This document shows positions 36,853 through 47,399 of a stretch of DNA of 64,000 bases, piece after piece. The position numbers and the translations under genes were made by a program. Positions within the stretch are counted from its first letter, which is position 1, and the number at the start of each line of letters is the position of its first letter. The DNA is taken from assembly GCF_035046485.1 (NCBI RefSeq), contig NC_085136.1, forward strand, positions 74,913,734-74,977,733. Direction: 5' to 3'. The DNA comes from Aedes albopictus (lineage: Eukaryota > Arthropoda > Insecta > Diptera > Culicidae). The notes beneath the pieces were generated by a model that had not been told where the DNA came from, ran no database searches, and worked only from the letters and a program-made list of their open reading frames with translations.

Positions 36853-37038
36853 CATAGGTTCCCAAACTTTCAGGTGCGCGACCCCCTGTTGCAAGCAGAC
36901 GTACTTTGCGTGACCCACCATAGAAATTCCCTCATTTGTTGTCTGTTACAGTAAAATATTCGACTGACCCTCGCGACCCCCTGAATGAAGGCCGGTGACC
37001 TCCCTGAGGGGTCGCGACCCACAGTTTGGGAAACCATG
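36853..37038. mobile_element. 186-bp hAT-type MITE with perfect 8-bp duplication
   Basis: The exact 8-bp repeat GTATAGAA (36845-36852 and 37039-37046) flanks inverted ends CATAGGTTCCCAAACT and AGTTTGGGAAACCATG. GCGCGACCCCC and GGGTCGCGACCC lie just inside. The CA...TG tips and the GGTTCCCAAACT/GGGTCGCGACC motifs are typical of hAT-derived MITEs in many animals. No ORF. Confidence 0.92.
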
Positions 37039-37046
37039 GTATAGAA

Positions 37047-38200
37047 TGCATTTAGGCGCTGTAAAAAGTCCACTCTATCTTGGAGTAATGCTTCTAGGAA
37101 TTCTTAGATGATTGCTTGGAGGAACTCCTGAAGAGCTTCTGGGAGGAATTCCTAAAGCAGTCCGTAGAGAAGTCCTCTAAATTACTCAGAAGAATTTCTA
37201 CAAGAATTTTGGACAGAGTTTTTAGAAGAACTCGAGAAACTCTTGTGAAAATTACAGGAGAAACTTCAACACAAATTCCTGGTTATATTGCTAGAAGCAT
37301 TTTGGTGAACTCCAGAGAAAGTTTCTGAGGAAACTCCTCCATTCTAAGAATTCCTCAGGAAGTTCTGAAAGATCTTCTGAAAGAATTACTATATGAATTT
37401 CCGCACGAACATCGGGTAGAAACTCCGGAGTAACTTTTGGATTTTTTTTTACAAGAACACCTAGAAACATTTCTCAGAGGAGCTTCTGAAAGATATTTCA
37501 GAGTAATTCCTGTAATAAATCCCGGAATGACTCTCTAAACAATTACTAGAAGAATTGTTGGAAGAATTATTAGAACTACTTCTGGAATAACTTATGAAGG
37601 AACTTCTGGACGATATTCCGGTGAAACTTATGAAGCAACGGACCGGATAATTTCCAGAGGGATTCCTGGTCAAGAGAAACTTTTTGCAGAATTTCCCGAT
37701 GAATTTCTGCAACAACTCTAGAATGAACTTCTTGAAGAACTCACGAAAGAGCTTCTAGCAGAATCTCGGTAGATATTCTAGAAGAATCCCCAGGAGAACT
37801 TTTAGAATAATGTTTAGAAGCTCTATTTATGTAATTCGCAGAGGAACTTTTAGAAAAAAAAAACTCAGAGAATTTACGAGGAAAAAATTCTTGACGAACT
37901 TCAGGATCTTCAGTAGCTCTCTTGAGTATTTCAAAACGAACTGCTAGAAGGACTTTTACAACTCTTGCGGAAGAATTTTTAGAAAATACTTGGAAGAACT
38001 TTTGGAAAATTTCGTAAAGAACTTCTGGAAGAACTCCTGGAGGATTTCCTGGAAAAAAAAATTCGTAGAATTTCATGGAAGAACTTCTAGATGAATTTCC
38101 GCGTACACATTTGAATGAATCTGGCCCTCTGGAAGAAACATATGGTGAAAATTATTGGAGGGACTCCCGCAAGAAATTGCCGAAGAAATCCGAGAATCAG
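37047..38200 (+). repeat. Decayed C-like minisatellite, forward orientation
   Basis: Imperfect GGAAGAACTTCTGG, GGAGGAACTCCTGAAG and GGAGGATTTCCTGG units run up to the LINE fragment. ORFs on both strands (70-111 codons) are repeat-derived Ser/Glu-rich frames. Confidence 0.6.
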
Positions 38201-38228
38201 GTATCAGAAGGCCGGCTCCAGAGGCACG

Positions 38229-39290
38229 TTATCCTCCATTTGGGACATTTGTGCCATCGCCAAAATAATAGCCTACTTCATCATCTACCTGAGGGAAAAG
38301 GAAGGAAATAAGGATAGGGATGGGGATAAGGACTGGTAGGGAAATAAGAAAAGTACCCTGGAAGAGGGTTAAGAACAACAGAATACCCTGAACATTCAGG
38401 TCTCTGAAGTCAGTTTCACTTAATAAGTGTTTACCGAATACTCGGAAAAGTAGTTGCGCAAAAACTGGACAGTTACATAGCAAATGATACGAAGTTCCAT
38501 AATCAGATTCACAGCTATCACATGCAAATGAATCAGCTTGCTGAATATTCGCCATGTGATAGCTGAGTCGGCAGTGGCCAGTCAATGCTTTGACCAGAAT
38601 GCTGCAATTCTGCTTTGACAGATTTATAACATACTCCGCCACCCTTGGAGATGGTTCAGTACAATACAATTTGGTTTGACGACATGACTCCAAACTATTC
38701 CAGTATTGTCTGTGTTGAGTGGCAGCCCAGGTGTGAATCTGAAGCTTTACCCAACACTTGGATAACGGAATAGCTGGCTCAGGACCAATGAAGTCATGTG
38801 ATGCTCCAGTGCGAGCTAACTCATCAGCCAATTCATTTCCAGCGATGGAAGAATGGCCAGGTACCCATAGAAGGTGAACAGCGTTTGCTGAATTCAGCTC
38901 CTCGATTTGAGTTCGACAAGCGATAACTATCTTCGACCTGGAGTTGGCCGAAGCAAGTGCTTTAATAGCAGCCTGGCTATCTGAACAGAAGTATATTACT
39001 TTGCCCATTACGTGCTGCTGAAGTAATGAATGCACTCCGCACATAAGAGCAAAGATTTCGGCCTGAAAAACGGTGCAGTGTCTACCAAGTGAGTAAGACT
39101 GATACAGCCTTAGCTCACGAGAATAAACACCAGCACCTGCTCGACCTTCGAAAAGGGAGCCATCAGTGTAACATACGATGCCGTCTGAAATACTTCTTTC
39201 CAGATATCCAGATGCCCACTCTTCCCGGGAAGGAAATTTCGTGGAAAATGTCCTATATGGAAAATTACAAGCAATTGTAAGATCAGTTGG
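38229..39290 (-). mobile_element. 5'-truncated non-LTR retrotransposon: RNase H domain and CCHC end of ORF2
   Basis: About 350 residues remain open. The RNase H signature is complete, numbered from the open frame start at 39341: YTDGS (Asp60), FQAEIFAL (Glu95), SDSQAA (Asp121), and WVPGHSSIAGNELADELA (His163, Asp173). A cysteine cluster CDSCESDYGTSYHLLCNCP follows near the C-terminus, as in I/Loa/Jockey-type ORF2 proteins of mosquitoes. The reverse transcriptase and endonuclease are missing and the frame has no ATG, so this is a dead 3' end. It is integrated next to a tRNA-like sequence on its 5' side and decayed minisatellite on its 3' side. Clade I versus Loa cannot be settled by eye. Confidence 0.88.
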
Positions 39291-39314
39291 AGCAAGGACA
39301 ATTTGGGAAAAAAA

Positions 39315-39390
39315 TCTCGTTCTGGTGGGACTCGAACCCACGACTCCGTATTCGCTAGACCGGCGCTTTCACCAACTGAGCCACACAACA
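39315..39390 (-). pseudogene. tRNA-like pseudogene or SINE head
   Basis: On the minus strand TGGCTCAGTTGG (A box, D arm) and GTGGGTTCGAGTCCCAC (B box, T arm) are intact. The acceptor ends still pair at about six of seven positions. The anticodon arm is mismatched and lacks U33, so it should not function. It directly adjoins the 5' end of the LINE fragment and ends in a T-run. Confidence 0.65.
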
Positions 39391-39465
39391 GGTAATGATT
39401 TTGCAGAATAAAAAGCCAAACTGACTCCAAAGCCACACCGTGCACACTCCTATTTTCACCTAATC

Positions 39466-39540
39466 ATTTAGTTGGTTAAAGCACCGGTATAGCGAATACG
39501 GAGTCGAGGGTTCGAATCCCACCAGAAAGCTTTTTTTTAA
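39466..39540 (+). pseudogene. Second tRNA-like pseudogene, inverted relative to the first
   Basis: AGTTGGTTAAAGCACCGG, TAGCGAATACGGAGTCGAGG and GGGTTCGAATCCCACC closely match the copy at 39315-39390 in opposite orientation, followed by a T-run. The first bases of the D arm are lost. The pair forms a ~220-base inverted arrangement. Confidence 0.65.
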
Positions 39541-40007
39541 CAATTTCATTTCTCAATTTGTCAATTAATCAACATTCATTGTCTTCTAATTTTCAAGATG
39601 TTCCTAGTATGTGATCCATAAGCTTCAAAAAATTGAACAGAATTTGCATTGATTTTGCTAGGGACTCAGTCTGATCTGTTCTGAGTACAATTTCCTAACG
39701 ATCAAAGAAAATTCAAATAAGAAATGATACATGTTATCTGTATTTGAATGATAAATTTGTATTTAGTGGTGTTCATAGTTGCATTGTATTTCAGTTTTTG
39801 TTACGAAAAGTTGTCGAGTTTGTTAAATGCTTTTGTACCTTAGTTTTAAGTACACATCATTGGGGCACACAAGTCTGTTGATGTTAATGTATGCAGTTCT
39901 TCGTATACAGCAAATAGTTTTCTTTGTATTATATGCAAATTCATGATTTTCTCGAGAAGATTGATGAAATTCGGAAATTTGAGAAACTAATGCAAATGTT
40001 TTGGAAT
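39541..40007. other. AT-rich spacer without recognised features
   Basis: AT-rich DNA between the tRNA-like pair and a hAT foldback. I see nothing coding and no repeat ends. Confidence 0.4.
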
Positions 40008-40015
40008 CCCGGTAC

Positions 40016-40418
40016 CAAGCATGGGAACATTCACTTGCAAAGAGTTACACTCACTTGCTATTTCCTCAGCTCAGAAGCGTGCAGTCAAAAAACGATATAT
40101 GGACGACTTTTGCCTTGTGGTTTTGTCTAAAACTTTGCTGAATAGAGTAGAGGTCGCACACGCATATTAAAGTTGTGAGGAAGCTGCAAAGGCAACTCTC
40201 CACGAGGTGAATGTAAATTACACTCACCTCGTGGAGAGCCGCTTTCACAGCTCTGTCACGACTTTGGGATTCGTGTGCGACCTCTACTTAATTCAGCAAA
40301 GTTTTAGACAAAACCACAAGGCAAAAGTCGTCCATATATCGTTTTTTGACTGCACGCTTCTGAGCTGAGGAAATAGCAAGTGAGTGTAACTCTATGCAAG
40401 TGAGTGTTCCCATCCCTG
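40016..40418. mobile_element. 403-bp palindromic hAT-like element
   Basis: The exact 8-bp duplication CCCGGTAC (40008-40015 and 40419-40426) flanks tips CAAGCATGGGAACA and TGTTCCCATCCCTG. The two halves are reverse complements for almost their full length, meeting in CTCCACGAGGTGA/TCACCTCGTGGAG near 40200-40240. There is no coding capacity. CA-tips plus 8-bp duplication fit hAT. Confidence 0.9.
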
Positions 40419-40426
40419 CCCGGTAC

Positions 40427-42926
40427 TAAATTCGAGGGGAATCAAAAGACACTAAAGGAGGAGTTCTACTGGAAAATGGTTTGACGATATGTTTCATTAT
40501 TCATTATTCAAAACAATTCCAACTATTGCGACTGACAGTAACTGCACGGGTTGTTGAAGATGAAAGATGAAATCTTGGATTGCTTTTAATTCCAGTTCCA
40601 GGAACTTTCCCCAATGGGAATTTCTTGGAACTCTTTGGTATCTTTGTGCTTCCCATACAATGGTGCTCGAAGAACTTTAAGCTGAGAAGCATAGGGTGCA
40701 ATCCCAAAAACAACGGAAAATGGTGGGCAAAGAACTTGGCTGGTCCCACGAAACTTGCTTGAAATTAACAAAACTACACATTGAATGAAAGTATGAGTTT
40801 TAGTTGTAAAAATAACTGCTTTTAATGGAGACAGACCCACCAAGTTAGCATCATATGTTGAACTATAATCAGTATCGTTATTTTATGATCCTCAATGTAA
40901 ACAAGTGTTAAACTAAAATTATACGTAATTTTGATTGAAGCAGGTAAATCATCCATGTAAGGATAGTGTTTACAACCATTGCAATTGAATCAGACATCCA
41001 TCCACTTTGAACATCATTCATATAGGTTTAACCATATGGGAAACAGTTTTTTTATTATTCTGCTTTTTTAAAGTCTTGTAACGGTTTTCAAGTTCTATGA
41101 ATTCTGAATTATATGATTGAAAATCTGCATGTTTCTGCATCTCATAGCGTATATTTTAAGTTTTATGTCTTGTTTACTACACCATGTGCGCCAAATTTTG
41201 TTCAAAGACGAAACAAAGTTCAATAACAGTTCTGGCAGGACGTTTCCATGTAATAAAACATAGCGTCCGGAATAATTTTAAACCCATTCGATAACCACAG
41301 CACTTCAATTACGTCATCGCCAGCTGCTGGTGGTGATTTGACTAATCGTGTTTTCCAACAAACGAGCACATCAGCAGCCGACGAAGCGTTCCAAACGTGT
41401 TGTCAACTGTCAAAACGAATCTGGTCGACAACACAAGTCCTCCAATTGTTTCACCATTATCCTTAACCACAGGATGTTATTTCCGATTTACGTACGTACG
41501 TAACGCGCTGACTGACTGACTGACTGACTCAAGAAGCTGGTGTTTTCGATGTTATCATCATCCATGTAAGACCAGTAGCTACGACGCAATTTCCTATCAC
41601 TTCCCTCAATCTGAGGATATGGCCTTCCTAGGAGGAATTCCACAAAGGGGGAATTATCTAAAACGCATTTTCCGACGCAGCACACGCAGCGCGTCGGTCG
41701 TCACTCGGATGTCTGCCGCAGCAGCAATCGCCCCCTTTTTTCCCTGGTTTCGACGTCTTTCAATCCTAATGGCGTGGAATGGTAGGGTGAAATGCCAACA
41801 CCACGACGGCACGCGATTACAATCTAAATATCCTTCGAGTGGCTTTCTAGCCCGGATGGAAGAGGATAACAAATGAGGATAGAATTGTGTTTCAATGAAT
41901 AGCTTTGTCAGTCATTCTCTTGCTCGCTAATGTGAGAATTTAAAACCTGTTGTTTTTGCAAACTTGATCGAAACCTTTTTATAATTGTGTTTAAACTCTT
42001 AAAAGTCACATAAAATAGGTGATAATAATATTTCCTAACAGGGTTCCTGATTTCCACTTTTCATCTTCTTCCACATTCGAAGACAGTCAGCAGCGAACGG
42101 TTGTCGCTTTGGTTCGTGTGTATGCTTGTCAGCGACGACGGCAAACTCCGGCGAACGGTGGGAAGCCACACTTGGAAATTACTCATTCGTCCATATTCGC
42201 ATCGCAAGCGAATGCGATTCGTGAGTGATGCGATTGATATTGTGCATACGAATTTTTGATGTTTTCGAATTATTTTCTTTGCTAATCTAGCATTTCAGCA
42301 ACAATACAGTAAAAATGTATGCATTACATGCAGAAATGCTCTTCTACTTATGATAATAGCCGCTTCGATCGCTCACCAGCATTCTTCACCATTCGCCATT
42401 CATTCATTCGCTTGCGATCCAAACTGCGACGAATGGCAACGAATATTCATGTCAAGCAGCTGGCTCATCGCTTCCCACTGGTGATGGGGGTGCATGTTTG
42501 ATCACGACGATCCGTTTGCTGCATCTTTCTCGATTCGCTTCAGCAAAGAGGAGTGAATATGAATGGAGTGAGGCGAATATACCGATCCTTGTTTCCTAAT
42601 AACTTATTAGCTGATGAAAACCATAACAACTTATTTGAAGCAACTACAATTATGAATGTTTCAAAAACACTGTAGTACAACATAATGTATTACAGTACGG
42701 AACAAACAAACAAACAAAATCGTTAACATACCTTTGATAGCTAAATATTACTTAATAACATTTCAAACAGTATAACATAACGCATTTAAAACTGACGGTT
42801 CTTGCAAACTTAGCTATAGTTCACTTAATGTCCAAGTTTTTCAATCTTTTTTCAAGATAAATCAATCCAAGAGCGAAAATTTTTCAACACTGTCAGAGTT
42901 ACATTTTTTATTCAAATAGGTTAGAG
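40427..42926. other. Unique intergenic DNA
   Basis: A 2.5-kb block with no supported gene. It has a short GACT microsatellite (about 41508-41530), a CG-containing block at 41600-41870 with unassigned 70-85-codon frames, and an imperfect inverted similarity between about 42060-42240 and 42370-42560 (GCGAATG/CATTCGC words). Near 42603-42800 the AT-rich words resemble the foldback family at 25186. Confidence 0.4.
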
Positions 42927-43219
42927 CACAGAGAACAGACATCCAAGTCCAGTTCCGAAACTGTGTAAGGAATTTAACGGCCATTTGAAATCGGCAACAC
43001 AAGTGGCAACAGCGTGGCGCTGCAATCGGTGAATTTCCCATACTAATTTAACTCACCACTTGTAATGTTTCAATTCACCACTGACTGTGGCAATATGGTG
43101 TTTGGTGGCGTTAGTGTTGTTATCGTGTATTGGTTTGCAACCTTGCTCAAGTATTGATTCAAATCCTTACACAACTTCCCGAATGAAATTCGTTCTAGCC
43201 TGGATGTCTGTTCTCTGTG
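42927..43219. mobile_element. 293-bp MITE with CACAGAGAACAGACATCCA ends
   Basis: Inverted ends CACAGAGAACAGACATCCA are perfect for 19 bases, with further similarity (GTGTAAGGA) inside. Direct repeats GTTAGAG (42920-42926 and 43220-43226) flank them, extendable to 8 bases if the tip is shifted by one. The interior is non-coding with GTGGC-rich words. Superfamily uncertain. Confidence 0.88.
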
Positions 43220-43268
43220 GTTAGAGGAGGTTCATACAACCATCTTAAAACCAAAATAAAAGGTATTA

Positions 43269-43386
43269 GTTTTTTTATTTTATCTCTTTATGCAGGGATT
43301 TTCTACCGTAGGCAGGTTCATCCCGGCTGGAACGAGATGAATCTCTCTACGGTAGAAATCCTTTAATAAAGAGATAAAAAAATATA
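43269..43386. mobile_element. 118-bp near-perfect palindrome with 8-bp duplication
   Basis: AGGTATTA flanks it exactly (43261-43268 and 43387-43394). The halves match as TTTTATCTCTTTAT, GGGATTTTCTACCGTAG and GTTCATCCCG against CGAGATGAAT, CTACGGTAGAAATCC and ATAAAGAGATAAAA. Transcribed, it would fold into one long hairpin. It is most likely a tiny MITE; a hairpin small-RNA precursor is a weaker alternative. Confidence 0.85.
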
Positions 43387-43394
43387 AGGTATTA

Positions 43395-44139
43395 CGTTTT
43401 ATGACGGTTTTGAGAACCTCTACAAGACTAATTGGCCATCAAAAAGGTTACTTGGGCGGTTTTCAGTGTTATCAATTTCTTCTCGGATTTCCCCGTTCTT
43501 TGTCAGACAGCTCTCTCGCTCGCCTAACAAGTGCCACGAACCAGAAGAAAGACGTTTTATTTTCGTTCGCAGCAGATGCCTTCTCGTACAGCCAGCAGTG
43601 TGCCATTTCCCAGTCCCCTCCCCTCTCGATTGGTTAATGGTTGATTGTGTGGTTTTTGCCTTGTCGTCGCTGGTATCGCCGACAAATCCTTTTGTACGGA
43701 TTCCAATGCACTCGTCGCGTGTTTACTCGCACAATTGAGCGCATTCTTCGGGATTCCTCCCGGTCCGTCGGTCTTGAGCCGGGTGTGATTAATCCGATTC
43801 CATTTGTTTCCCGTACAAACGAAACAATCGACCCGAAAATTGCCACTTACTCCGGAACTCTGATGATTACATCTGTTTTCCGTTCTCACTTCCTGTGTCC
43901 GTCGCGCCCATTTTGCCGTTGTAAACCACATAGACGCCCTTGAAGTATCAACACGGATAGAAAGTTGTTCTCAAAAATCTCAAATGAATTCAAGTGGGTA
44001 CTTTCATTACTTTTATGTATTTGTTTTTCTCAACAGGTGATGATAATTAGGTACCCACCAGCAGCGCAAGGATTACCTATGACTGTTAACTTTTAGCGTT
44101 GATTAACGAACTCCCGGCAAGCAAACTTCCGACTGTTAA
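43395..44139. other. Unique block before array C
   Basis: Mixed composition with overlapping frames on both strands (up to 124 codons, 43557-43931 minus). Neither strand gives a recognisable protein and the codons look unselected. The block borders array C. Confidence 0.35.
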
Positions 44140-44282
44140 CTTCTCGATCAGAAGAAATTCCAGGAAGCATTCCAGAAGGAAGTTTAGGAATTCGTCGGAA
44201 AATATTTCAGAAGAATTTCCAGGAATAATTCCAGGAGGAATTTCAGAAGGAGTGTCAGGAGGAATTCCAGAAGCAATTCCAG

Positions 44283-45131
44283 GAGGAATTCCACAAGCAA
44301 TTCCAGGAGGAATTCCACAAGGAATTCATGGAAGAATTCTACAAGGGATTCCAGGAGAAATTTCACAAGGAATTCCAGAAGAAATTTCAGAAGGAATTCC
44401 AGGGTAAATTCCAGAAAGAATTCCAGGAGGCATTCCAAAATAAATTTCAAGAGGCATTCTAAAAGGAAATCCAGGAGAAATTTCAGAAGGAATTCCATGA
44501 AGCATTCCAGAAGGAATCCAGGAGAAATTTCAAAAGGAATTCCAGGATGAATGCAAGAAGCAATTCCAGGAGGAGTTCCGGAAGGGATTTCAGGAAGAAT
44601 TCCTGTAAGAAACCCTAGAGATTCCTGGAGGAATCCCTGAAGGAATTTTTGGAGGAATCCCTGAAGGAATTCCTGGAGGAATCCCTGAAGGAATTTCTGG
44701 AGGAATCCCTGAAGGAATTCCTGGAGGAATCCCTGAAGGAATTCCTGGAGGAATCCCTGAAGGAATTCCTGGAGGAATCCCTGAAGGAATTCCTGGAGGA
44801 ATCCCTGAAGGAATTCCTGGAGGAATCCCTGAAGGAATTCCTGGAGTAATCCCTGAAGGAATTCCTGGAGGAATCCCTGAAGGAATTCCTGGAGGAATCC
44901 CTGAAGGAATTCCTGGAGGAATCCCTGAAGGATTTCCTGGAGGAATCCCTGAAGGATTTCCTGGAGGAATCCCTGAAGGATTTCCTGGAGGAATCCCTGA
45001 AGGAATTCCTGGAGGAATCCTTGAAGGAACTCCTGGAGGAATCCCTGAAGGAATTTCTGGAGGAATCCCTGAAGGAATTCCTAGAGGAATCCCTGAAGGA
45101 ATTCCTAGAGGAATCCATGAAGTAATTCCAG
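44283..45131 (+). repeat. Segmental duplication in array C, copy 1 (849 bp)
   Basis: CCACAAGCAA at 44291 recurs at 45140, and AGTAATTCCA at 45121 recurs at 45970. Both offsets are exactly 849 bases, with only a few substitutions (for example GAATTCTACAAGG versus GAATTCTAGAAGG). This is a recent unequal-exchange product. Confidence 0.88.
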
Positions 45132-45980
45132 GAGGAATTCCACAAGCAATTCCAGGAGGAATTCCACAAGGAATTCATGGAAGAATTCTAGAAGGGATTC
45201 CAGGAGAAATTTCACAAGGAATTCCAGAAGAAATTTCAGAAGGAATTCCAGGGTAAATTCCAGAAAGAATTCCAGGAGGCATTCCAAAATAAATTTCAAG
45301 AGGCATTCTAAAAGGAAATCCAGGAGAAATTTCAGAAGGAATTCCATGAAGCATTCCAGAAGGAATCCAGGAGAAATTTCAAAAGGAATTCCAGGATGAA
45401 TTCAAGAAGCAATTCCAGGAGGAGTTCCGGAAGGGATTTCAGGAAGAATTCCTGTAAGAAACCCTAGAGATTCCTGGAGGAATCCCTGAAGGAATTTTTG
45501 GAGGAATCCCTGAAGGAATTCCTGGAGGAATCCCTGAAGGAATTTCTGGAGGAATCCCTGAAGGAATTCCTGGAGGAATCCCTGAAGGAATTCCTGGAGG
45601 AATCCCTGAAGGAATTCCTGGAGGAATCCCTGAAGGAATTCCTGGAGGAATCCCTGAAGGAATTCCTGGAGGAATCCCTGAAGGAATTCCTGGAGGAATC
45701 CCTGAAGGAATTCCTGGAGGAATCCCTGAAGGAATTCCTGGAGGAATCCCTGAAGGAATTCCTGGAGGAATCCCTGAAGGATTTCCTGGAGGAATCCCTG
45801 AAGGATTTCCTGGAGGAATCCCTGAAGGATTTCCTGGAGGAATCCCTGAAGGAATTCCTGGAGGAATCCTTGAAGGAACTCCTGGAGGAATCCCTGAAGG
45901 AATTTCTGGAGGAATCCCTGAAGGAATTCCTAGAGGAATCCCTGAAGGAATTCCTAGAGGAATCCATGAAGTAATTCCAG
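45132..45980 (+). repeat. Segmental duplication in array C, copy 2 (849 bp)
   Basis: Tandem partner of 44283-45131 with no net insertion or deletion between the marker positions. Confidence 0.88.
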
Positions 45981-47399
45981 GAGGAATTTCCAAGGAATTC
46001 CTGGAGGAATCCCTAAAGGAATTCCTGGAGAAATCCCTGAAGGAATTCCTGGAGGAATCCCTGAAGGAATTCCTGGAGGAATCCATGAAGGAATTCCTGG
46101 AGGAATCCCTGAAGGAATTCCTGGAGGAATTCCTGAAGGAATTCCTGGAGGAATTCCTGAAGGAATCCCTGAAGGAATTCCTGGAGGAATCCCTGAAGGA
46201 TTACCTGGAGGAATCCCTGAAGGAATTCCTGGAGGAATCCCTGAAGGAATTCCTGGAGGAATCCCTGAAAGAATTCCTGGAGGAATCCCTGAAGGAATTC
46301 CTGGAGGAATCCCTGAAGGAATTCCTGGAGGAATTCCGAAGGAATTGCTAGATGAATTTCGAAGGAATTCCTGGAGAAATCCCTGAAGAAATTCCTGGAG
46401 GAATCGCTGAAGGAAATCCTAGAGGAATACCTGAAGAAATTCCTAGAGGAATCCCTGAAGGAATTCCTAGAGGAATCCCTGAAGGAATTCCTAGAGGAAT
46501 CCCTGAAGGAATTCCTAGAGGAATCCCTGAAGGAATTCCTAGAGGAATCCCTGAAGGAATTCCTAGAGGAATCCCTGAAGGAATTCCTGGATGAATTTCG
46601 AAGGAATTCCTGGATGAATTTCGAAGGAATTCCTGGAGGAATCCCTGAAGGAATTCCTGGATGAATTTTGAAGGAATTCCTGGATGAATTTCAAAGGAAT
46701 TCCTGGAGGAATTCCTGGAGGATCCCCTGAAGGAATTCCTTGAGGAACCCTGAAGGAATTCCTGGAGGAATCCCTGAAGGAATTCTTGGAGGAATCCCTG
46801 AAGGAAATCCTGGAGGAATTCCTAAAGGAATTTTTAGAGGAATACCTGAAGGAATTCCTAAATGAATTCATTAAGAAATTCCTAGATGAATCCCTGAAAG
46901 AATTCCAGGAGGAATTTCGAAGGAATTCCTGAAGGAATCCCTGAAGGAATTCCAGGAGGAATTTCGAAGGAATTACTGGAGAAATCCCTAAAGGAATTCG
47001 TGGAGGAACCCCTGAATGTGTTCCTGAAGGAATCCCTGAAAAATATCTATGAGATATCTCTGAAGGAAATTCTGGAGAAATCCATGAAGGAATTCCTAGA
47101 GGAATCTCTGAAGGAATTCCTAGAGGAATCCCTGAAGGAATTCCTAGAGGAATCCCTGAAGGAATTCCTAGAGGAATCCCTGAAGGAATTCCTAGAGGAA
47201 TCCCTGAAGGAATTCCTAGAGGAATCCCTGAAGGAATTCCTAGAGGAATCCCTGAAGGAATTCCTAGAGGAATCCCTGAAGGAATTCCTGAAGGAATCTC
47301 TGAAGGAATTCCTGGATGAATTTCGAAGGAATTCCTGGAGGAATCCCTGAAGGAATTCCTGGATGAATTTCGAAGGAATTCCTGGATGAATTTCGAAGG

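Noticed and set aside
38229..39341. Host RNase H gene
   Set aside because: The domain order (RNase H then CCHC), missing ATG and truncated 5' side are those of a non-LTR retrotransposon ORF2 remnant.
39315..39540. Possible functional tRNA genes
   Set aside because: The anticodon stem is mismatched, U33 is missing, and one copy lacks part of the D arm.
42060..42560. Possible long inverted repeat with GCGAATG/CATTCGC words
   Set aside because: The similarity is patchy and no ends or target duplication could be found. Mentioned only in the spacer entry.
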